Positions 58,379-64,000 of a stretch of DNA of 64,000 bases are shown here, piece by piece. Both the position numbers and the translations under genes were made by a program. Source of the stretch: Cronobacter sakazakii (GTDB lineage Bacteria > Pseudomonadota > Gammaproteobacteria > Enterobacterales > Enterobacteriaceae). Within the stretch, counting starts at the first letter, position 1; every line of letters begins with the position of its first letter. A model generated the notes under the pieces. The model was not told the origin of the DNA. It saw only the letters and a list, made by a program, of their open reading frames with translations, and did no database searches. Where the stretch lies: assembly GCF_000982825.1 (NCBI RefSeq), contig NZ_CP011047.1, positions 744,001 to 808,000 of the forward strand, in the 5' to 3' direction.

Positions 58379-59278
58379 CGCGCTGTCGAAACGGCCATCC
58401 ATCTGTTTACGGATGGCCTCTGCGAGCTGCTCATAGCGGCTGCGCAGCGGCGAGCCCGGACGATACACCAGACCAATGGTGCGGCGCGGTTCCGGCTTCA
58501 CGCAGGGCAGATAAACCACGCCGTCGCGATGACGTTCCGGCGGTACGGCGAGCGCAGGCAAAAGCGTAATGCCGCTGCCTGCCGCCACCATATTGCGCAG
58601 CGTTTCAAGACTGGTCGCGCGGAAATGCGTGTCTTCATCCGCGCCCGCTTCGAAGCAAAAGCCCATCGCCTGATCGCGCAGGCAGTGGCCGTCTTCCAGC
58701 ATCAGCAGTTTTTCGCCCGCCAGTTCGCCCATCGGCACGCGATCGCGTCCGGCCCACGGGTGATCTTCATAGACCGCCAGCAGCATCGGCTCATCAAACA
58801 GCGGCACTTCGATAAAGGCTTCGCTCTCTTTCACCAGCGCAAGGATAGCGCAGTCGAGCTTGCCGCTGTCGAGCTGGGCCAGCAGTTGATGCGTCTGCGC
58901 TTCATGCAGATACATTTCGAGTTTGGGGAACGTCTGGTGCAGCATCGGGATGATTTGCGGCAGCAGATAAGGGCTGATGGTCGGGATAAGGCCAATATGC
59001 AGCGGGCCTGACATGGTTTCGCCCTGCTGGCTCGCCATCTCCTTCAGCACTTTGACTTCACGTAAAACGGTACGCGCCTGGTCTACCAGCAGCAGCCCCG
59101 CCTGCGTGAACAGCACTTTGCGGCTGGTGCGTTCCAGCAGCATCACGCCGAGTTCATCTTCAAGCTTACGGATTTGACCGCTCAGGGTTGGCTGACTCAC
59201 GTGGCAGGCGTCCGCCGCACGCCGGAAATGGCGATGTTCGGCAAGGGCCACCAGGTATTCAAGATCACGAATATTCAT
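58361..59278 (-). CDS. oxyR: Hydrogen peroxide sensor and activator OxyR
   Basis: LysR-type regulator that activates katG, ahpCF, oxyS and others when oxidised. The 305 residues equal E. coli. The winged helix is at 1-60, and the redox pair Cys199 and Cys208 is present in GHCLRDQAMGFC. The start at 59278 gives MNIRDLEYLVALAEHRHFRR. It is divergent from oxyS. Confidence 0.99.
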   Translation of the reverse strand: MNIRDLEYLVALAEHRHFRRAADACHVSQPTLSGQIRKLEDELGVMLLERTSRKVLFTQAGLLLVDQARTVLREVKVLKEMASQQGETMSGPLHIGLIPTISPYLLPQIIPMLHQTFPKLEMYLHEAQTHQLLAQLDSGKLDCAILALVKESEAFIEVPLFDEPMLLAVYEDHPWAGRDRVPMGELAGEKLLMLEDGHCLRDQAMGFCFEAGADEDTHFRATSLETLRNMVAAGSGITLLPALAVPPERHRDGVVYLPCVKPEPRRTIGLVYRPGSPLRSRYEQLAEAIRKQMDGRFDSALKQAV

Positions 59279-59297
59279 TCTTCATCCTCCGCCGCCA

Positions 59298-59346
59298 TGA
59301 TAGTTCATGGCGATAGATAGCATAGCAACCAACGATTATCCCTATC
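59298..59346. promoter_or_regulatory. Putative OxyR binding region between oxyR and oxyS
   Basis: Repeated ATAG/CTAT quarter-sites at about ten-base intervals (GATAG, GATAG, ATAG, CTATC) occur just upstream of oxyR, as in the tetramer site of E. coli that represses oxyR and activates oxyS. Confidence 0.65.
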
Positions 59347-59374
59347 AAGCACGAAAGTGAATAATAGCCTCAGC

Positions 59375-59493
59375 CGCGGAGAACATCACTCCTTACCCTC
59401 ACTGAGTGATAACCCGCACACAGAGTCTCTCTGTTAGCCGTATAACTAAAGCCAACGTGAACTACTTAGCGGACAGTAAGTCCGCTTTTTTTT
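59375..59493 (+). ncRNA. oxyS: OxyS small RNA
   Basis: The core TAACTAAAGCCAACGTGAAC is identical to E. coli OxyS, including the single-stranded A-rich linker bound by Hfq. It is followed by a terminator stem AGCGGAC/GTCCGCT and eight T. The 5' half differs from E. coli, and the terminator loop is AGTAA instead of the CCAGG-containing loop that kisses fhlA mRNA. The 5' end is estimated from the AATAAT box near 59360 and is uncertain by several bases. Confidence 0.82.
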
Positions 59494-59513
59494 GCCTGCG
59501 TTTCGGGACGCAT

Positions 59514-59540
59514 AAAAAAAGCCCGACATCCGCCGGGCTT
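59514..59540 (-). terminator. Terminator of argCBGH
   Basis: AAGCCCG pairs with CGGGCTT around an eight-base loop, followed by seven T on the minus strand, 17 bases beyond the argH stop. Confidence 0.9.
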
Positions 59541-59557
59541 TCTTCTGCCATTCGCTA

Positions 59558-60931
59558 TTATGCCAGTCGCGCTTTCGCCGCGCTAATGGCCTGCGCCACC
59601 TGCACCGGCGACACGCCGCCCTGCGCCGCGCGCTTATCAAGACACGACTGAAGCGACAGCACCGGGTACACATCGTCACTGATTACCGGGCTGAATTTTT
59701 GCAGGTCGCCGAGCGCCAGATCTTCCAGCGGTTTGCCCTGACGAATCGCCTCCACCACCGCCTCGCCCACAATGTGGTGCGCTTCGCGGAACGGCACGCC
59801 TTTAGCGACCAGATAATCCGCCAGTTCCGTGGCGTTAGCGTAGCCCTGCTGCGCGGCTTCCTGGCAGCGCGGACGTTTCACCTGAATGCCGTCCAGCACC
59901 AGCGCCGCCATATGCAGGCAGTCAAGCCAGGTGTCGAGCGCGTCGAACAGCCCTTCTTTATCTTCCTGCATGTCTTTGTTGTACGCGAGCGGCAGGCCTT
60001 TCAGCGTCATCATCATGCCGGTGAGCGCGCCCTGCACGCGGCCGCACTTGCCGCGGATCAGCTCCAGCGCGTCCGGGTTTTTCTTCTGCGGCATTAACGA
60101 GGAGCCGGACGTCACGCGATCGGACAGCTCGACAAACCCCGCTTCGCCGGAGTTAAAGAAAATCAGGTCTTCGGCGAAACGCGACAGATGCACCATGCTG
60201 ATGGCGGCGTCCGACAGCAGCTCCAGCACATGGTCGCGATCGGAAACGCTGTCCAGGCTGTTGCGCGTGGCGCTTGCGAAGCCGAGCCAGCCCGCCAGTT
60301 GTTCACGGTCGATCTCATACGCCGTACCGGCGAGCGCGCCGCTGCCAAGCGGGCTGACGTCCAGACGTTTCAGCGTATCCTTCAGGCGGCTTTCATCGCG
60401 CGCCAGCATTTCGACATACGCCAGGCACCAGTGCGCAAACGTCACCGGCTGGGCGCGTTGCAGATGGGTGTAACCCGGCATCACCGCGTCCTGGTTTTCC
60501 TCGGCGGTGACCACCAGCGCCTGCTGGAGCTGACGCGTGGCGCTCAGCAGCGCATGCACCTGGGTTTTGCACCAGAGCTTCAGGTCAGTGGCGACCTGGT
60601 CGTTACGGCTGCGTCCGGTATGCAGTTTTTTGCCGAGCGGGCCGACTTTGTCGATAAGCTTGCCTTCCACCCAGCTGTGAATATCTTCCGCGTCGCTTTC
60701 CAGAATCGCGTGCGGGTTTTCCAGCACCTCTTCCAGCAGCGTATTGAGCGCGCCTTCAAGCTGGCTCTGCTCCTGCGCGGTCAGTACGCCGACGGTGACC
60801 AGCGCTTTAGACCAGGCCACGGAGCCGATAATGTCCTGCTCGGCGAGTCGGTAATCAAAGCGCAGAGAGTCATTAAATTGTTTAAACCGCCCGTCTGCCG
60901 CCTGAGTAAAACGTCCGCCCCAAAGTGCCAT
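59558..60931 (-). CDS. argH: Argininosuccinate lyase
   Basis: Splits argininosuccinate into arginine and fumarate, last step of arginine synthesis. The 457 residues match E. coli. The fumarase/aspartase signature GSSLMPQKKNPD is intact, and MALWGGRFTQAADGRFKQFN is the family N-terminus. Last gene of the arg cluster, separated from argG by a 201-base gap with repeats. Confidence 0.99.
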   Translation of the reverse strand: MALWGGRFTQAADGRFKQFNDSLRFDYRLAEQDIIGSVAWSKALVTVGVLTAQEQSQLEGALNTLLEEVLENPHAILESDAEDIHSWVEGKLIDKVGPLGKKLHTGRSRNDQVATDLKLWCKTQVHALLSATRQLQQALVVTAEENQDAVMPGYTHLQRAQPVTFAHWCLAYVEMLARDESRLKDTLKRLDVSPLGSGALAGTAYEIDREQLAGWLGFASATRNSLDSVSDRDHVLELLSDAAISMVHLSRFAEDLIFFNSGEAGFVELSDRVTSGSSLMPQKKNPDALELIRGKCGRVQGALTGMMMTLKGLPLAYNKDMQEDKEGLFDALDTWLDCLHMAALVLDGIQVKRPRCQEAAQQGYANATELADYLVAKGVPFREAHHIVGEAVVEAIRQGKPLEDLALGDLQKFSPVISDDVYPVLSLQSCLDKRAAQGGVSPVQVAQAISAAKARLA

Positions 60932-60958
60932 AATCCGCTCCGTTATCTGTCTTGCAAT

Positions 60959-61115
60959 GGCGGGGGTGCTTTGCTTCCCCGCACTACGACTGTTCTGGTT
61001 ATCTCTTAAATGCGGGTGCGCTTCGCTTACCCGCCCTACAAACTACGACGGGGCGCTTCGCTTACCTGTGCTCCCCTTACCGGGCGTAGGGCGGGTAAGC
61101 GTCAGCGCACCCGCC
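60959..61115. repeat. REP-like palindromic repeats between argG and argH
   Basis: 61012-61039 and 61086-61115 are nearly perfect inverted copies of the motif GCGGGTGCGC...CTTACCCGCCCTAC, able to form a stem of about 28 pairs. A weaker copy lies at 60959-60987. The motif matches the repeats downstream of ppiC. It may stabilise or separate the upstream argCBG mRNA. Confidence 0.85.
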
Positions 61116-61132
61116 ATCCACGCAACGGCAGA

Positions 61133-62350
61133 TTACTTCTTCAACTCATTCAGCGCACGGATGCGGGAAGAGAGGGAGAACAGACGGATAAAGCCGCCCG
61201 CGTGGCTGTGGTCATACACTTCGTCTTCGCCGAAAGTCGCGAACTCTTCGTTATACAGGCTGTTGGTCGATTTCTTCTGAATCGCGGTGACACGGCCTTT
61301 ATAGAGCTCCAGCACCACTTCGCCGCTCACCTGCTCAGCCAGCGACTGCGCTGCCGCCTGCAGGGATTGACGCAGCGGGGCGAACCAGCGGCCATCGTAC
61401 ACCACGTAAGACATCTCAAGGCCCACCTGCTCGCGCCATTTAAAGCTGTCGCGATCCAGCACCAGTTGCTCAACGCCGCGCAGCGCCGCCATCATAATGG
61501 TGCCCCCCGGGGTTTCGTAGCAGCCGCGGGATTTGATACCCACCAGACGGTTTTCCACGATATCGATACGGCCCACGCCATGCTTCGCGCCGATTTTATT
61601 CAGCACTTCCAGGCAGCCAAACGGGGTCAGATGCTCGCCGTTAACCGCAACCACGTTGCCTTTCTCAACGGTCACGGTCACCTGCTCCGCCTCATCGGGC
61701 GCGTCTTTAGGATCGACCGTCCAGACCCAGCAATCCTGGTTCGGGGCATTCCACGGGCTTTCCAGCACGCCACCTTCGGTAGAGATATGCCAGGCGTTCT
61801 CGTCGCGGCTGTAGATTTTCTCAAGCGACGCGGTGGTCGGGATATCGCGCGCTTTCAGATAATCCAGCAGCGCCTCACGGGAACGCAGGTTCCACTCACG
61901 CCACGGGGCGATAACTTTCAGGTGCGGGGCCAGCGCCGCCCAGGCGGATTCAAAACGCACCTGGTCGTTGCCTTTACCCGTCGCGCCGTGGCACAGCGCG
62001 TCGGCGCCCACTTTCTTCGCCACGTCCACCAGCGCTTTGGCGATCAGCGGACGCGCCATTGAAGTGCCCAGCAGATAGCTGCCTTCGTACAGCGCGCCGG
62101 TTTGCAGCACCGGGTACACGTAATCTTTGATGAACTCTTCACGCGCATCGACCACATAGCACTCGGACGCGCCGGAGCGCAGCGCTTTCTGCTCAACGCC
62201 TTTCAGATCGTCACGATCCTGGCCGATATCGACCACGCAGGCGACCACGTCGCAGCCTTCATAGTTTTCTTTCAGCCACGGAATGATGGCAGAGGTGTCG
62301 AGGCCGCCGGAGTAAGCGAGAACCACTTTTTTGATGCCGTGATTTTGCAT
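61133..62350 (-). CDS. argG: Argininosuccinate synthase
   Basis: ATP-dependent ligation of citrulline and aspartate. The 405-residue protein is the short type with P-loop AYSGGLDTSA at about residues 12-21 and the segments GTSMARPLIAK and CHGATGKGNDQVRFE. In E. coli K-12, argG lies alone and far from argCBH and its product is the longer type (447 residues as I recall); here it is the third gene of argCBGH, 26 bases after argB. Confidence 0.98.
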   Translation of the reverse strand: MQNHGIKKVVLAYSGGLDTSAIIPWLKENYEGCDVVACVVDIGQDRDDLKGVEQKALRSGASECYVVDAREEFIKDYVYPVLQTGALYEGSYLLGTSMARPLIAKALVDVAKKVGADALCHGATGKGNDQVRFESAWAALAPHLKVIAPWREWNLRSREALLDYLKARDIPTTASLEKIYSRDENAWHISTEGGVLESPWNAPNQDCWVWTVDPKDAPDEAEQVTVTVEKGNVVAVNGEHLTPFGCLEVLNKIGAKHGVGRIDIVENRLVGIKSRGCYETPGGTIMMAALRGVEQLVLDRDSFKWREQVGLEMSYVVYDGRWFAPLRQSLQAAAQSLAEQVSGEVVLELYKGRVTAIQKKSTNSLYNEEFATFGEDEVYDHSHAGGFIRLFSLSSRIRALNELKK

Positions 62351-62376
62351 TGTCTTTTTCCTTTAAAAATTTGTAA

Positions 62377-63153
62377 TCAGGCCAAAATGCGCGTGCCGAT
62401 GGACACGCCATTAAACAGGGCGGGCAACTGCTCCGCGTGGCGCCAGGAGGCGATGTCCACCGGGCGGCCCAGCGTGCGGGCGGCGTCCAGCGCCGCATGC
62501 ACTTTAACGATCATGCCGTCGGTGATGATGCCCTGGGCGATAAGCTGCTCGGCTTTCGCAGAGGTCATCTCAGCGATGCGCTGGCCTTTGCCGTCCAGAA
62601 TGCCGCTCACGTCAGAGAGCAGAATCAGATCCGCGCCAAGCGTCGCCGCAAGCGCCGTGGCCGCCTGGTCGGCGTTCACGTTCATCAGGTCGCCGGTATC
62701 GGTGACGCCAATCGAGCTAATCACCGGCATAAAGCCGTTTTCCAGCAGCGTGTTAATCAGCTTCGGCGACCCCGGATGTGCCTGGCCCACATGGCCCAGT
62801 TCTTCATCCAGCGGCGTCACGCTGACGCTGTCGCCGTCGCCCAGAAACAGGCCGACGGAGGCAATACCGTGTTTTTTCGCCCAGGCGAGGAGCGTCTTGT
62901 TGGCGGTGCCCGCCAGCGCGCCGGTAATAATGTCGATTTGATCGGCAGGCGTTACGCGCAGGCCGTCTTTCTTTTTCACCGGCAGGTTGAGCTGCTTCAT
63001 CAGGTCGTCAACGAGGCAGCCGCCGCCGTGAACGATGACCAGCGGGCGCTGATGCTCCTTGCGGTAGTTAACGAGGGCGGTAAAAAGACGCTCCAGCGCC
63101 TCTTCGCTGTCGAGCAACACACCGCCTAACTTAATGATTAACGGGTTCATCAT
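62377..63153 (-). CDS. argB: N-acetylglutamate kinase
   Basis: Phosphorylates N-acetylglutamate, second step of arginine synthesis. The start at 63153 gives MMNPLIIKLGGVLLDS and 258 residues; the next ATG is also possible, and an upstream frame to 63216 is rejected since it overlaps argC. VIVHGGGCLVDDLM and MNVNADQAATALAA are the substrate and nucleotide motifs. It lies 14 bases after argC. Confidence 0.98.
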   Translation of the reverse strand: MMNPLIIKLGGVLLDSEEALERLFTALVNYRKEHQRPLVIVHGGGCLVDDLMKQLNLPVKKKDGLRVTPADQIDIITGALAGTANKTLLAWAKKHGIASVGLFLGDGDSVSVTPLDEELGHVGQAHPGSPKLINTLLENGFMPVISSIGVTDTGDLMNVNADQAATALAATLGADLILLSDVSGILDGKGQRIAEMTSAKAEQLIAQGIITDGMIVKVHAALDAARTLGRPVDIASWRHAEQLPALFNGVSIGTRILA

Positions 63154-63167
63154 CACACCTGACTCGG

Positions 63168-64000
63168 TTAAATAAGTGACTGCGTTTCGGCGAAGCCAAA
63201 ACGAATATTCATACACTGCACCGCCTGCGCGGCGGCGCCTTTCAGCAGGTTATCTTCCGTGGCGACCACGATCAGATGTTCGCCCTGCACGGCGAAGCCG
63301 ATATCGCAAAACGGCAGACCCACCACGTTTTTCAGCGCGGGCACGCCTTTGTCATACAGCCGCACCAGCGGTTTGTCGCCGTAAGCGTCCTGGAAGGTGG
63401 CGGCGACTTGCTGCGCGCTCACCCCCGGCTTCAGGCGACAGGTGATAGTTTCCAGAATGCCGCGCGGGAAGCTGCCGAGGTGCGGCGTGAAAATTACGTC
63501 CGCACCCAGGTGGCTCGCGATTTCCGGCTGATGGCGATGCGTAAAAATGCCGTAAGGCTGAAGGCTCACTTCGCAGAAGCTGTTGGAGATAGCCGCTTTC
63601 CGCCCCGCGCCGCTCACGCCGCTGGTGGCGTTAATCACCGGCCACTGGTTGAGATCCAGCAAACCCGCGTCAATCAGCGGTTTCAGCGAAAGCTGCGCCG
63701 CGGTCGGGTAGCATCCCGGCACCGCCACCAGCGTCGCTTCCTTCAGCGCATCGCGGTTCCACTCCGCCAGGCCATACACCGCCTGCGCCAGCAGCTCCGG
63801 GTGCTGGTGCGTGAATCCGTAAAATTTGTCGTAGAACGCGGCGTCGTTAACGCGAAAGGCGCCGGAAAGGTCAAACACCACGCAGCCCGCATCAAGAAAC
63901 TGCGGCGCGAGATCGTGGCTGACCTCATGGGCGGTGGCGAGAAACACCACATCCACGCCGTCGGTGAACTCGCGAATGTCGCTCATCGGCTGCAGCGGCA
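63168..64000 (-). CDS. argC: N-acetyl-gamma-glutamyl-phosphate reductase (5' end outside window)
   Basis: NADPH-dependent reductase, third step of arginine synthesis. The reading frame continues past the window edge (PLQPMSDIREF), so about 57 N-terminal residues, including the dinucleotide-binding GASGYAG, are missing. The catalytic cysteine is in VPGCYPTAAQ. The first ATG inside the window at 63986 is internal. First gene of argCBGH; its promoter and ARG boxes lie outside. Confidence 0.97.
   Translation of the reverse strand, partial: PLQPMSDIREFTDGVDVVFLATAHEVSHDLAPQFLDAGCVVFDLSGAFRVNDAAFYDKFYGFTHQHPELLAQAVYGLAEWNRDALKEATLVAVPGCYPTAAQLSLKPLIDAGLLDLNQWPVINATSGVSGAGRKAAISNSFCEVSLQPYGIFTHRHQPEIASHLGADVIFTPHLGSFPRGILETITCRLKPGVSAQQVAATFQDAYGDKPLVRLYDKGVPALKNVVGLPFCDIGFAVQGEHLIVVATEDNLLKGAAAQAVQCMNIRFGFAETQSLI

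Overview
The window looks like a chromosomal segment of an enteric gamma-proteobacterium (Enterobacterales). Nearly every gene is a full-length match to a protein family I know from Escherichia coli, but the DNA is GC-rich (by eye well above 50%). The 16S and ITS features fit Cronobacter or Enterobacter-type genera; Cronobacter is my best guess, from memory of 16S variable regions and not from any search.

Layout from left to right. (1) cyaA (3' end cut by the window edge) diverges from the haem operon hemCDXY. (2) An accessory block replaces what E. coli K-12 has here (aslBA): a large BapA-like repeat adhesin broken into two reading frames, an AT-rich upstream region, and an intact 768-bp IS1 with a perfect 9-bp target duplication. 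(3) The tRNA cluster argX-hisR-leuT-proM. (4) yifK and the enterobacterial common antigen (ECA) operon wecA-wzzE-wecB-wecC-wecD-wecE-wzxE-wecF-wzyE-wecG, which lacks rffG and rffH. (5) rho, trxA, rhlB-gppA, rep, ppiC. (6) The branched-chain amino acid region: ilvC and ilvY divergent, then ilvLXGMEDA with leader peptide, attenuator and an intact ilvG. (7) comM (yifB), maoP with a maoS-like site, and hdfR. (8) A complete rRNA operon (16S, tRNA-Glu, 23S, 5S, tRNA-Asp, tRNA-Trp). (9) murI-btuB with a cobalamin riboswitch, trmA, yijD, fabR, sthA, oxyR and the divergent small RNA oxyS. (10) The arginine cluster argCBGH (argC 5' end cut by the window edge).

The most informative large-scale feature is the rRNA operon junction. 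Its downstream side (aspT, trpT, hdfR) is that of E. coli rrnC and its upstream side (murI, btuB) is that of E. coli rrnB, so two regions far apart in E. coli are joined through one rRNA operon. Other points worth a second look are the missing rffGH genes, the adhesin with a deletion-plus-frameshift whose halves overlap as GTGA, an OxyS RNA conserved only in its 3' part and without the K-12 terminator loop, a cysteine-rich IlvX peptide, a BtuB with a diverged front part and conserved C-terminus, and families of GC-rich palindromic repeats beside ilvC and between argG and argH. I saw no CRISPR array, prophage or clearly novel multi-gene system; most of the window is ordinary core genome.
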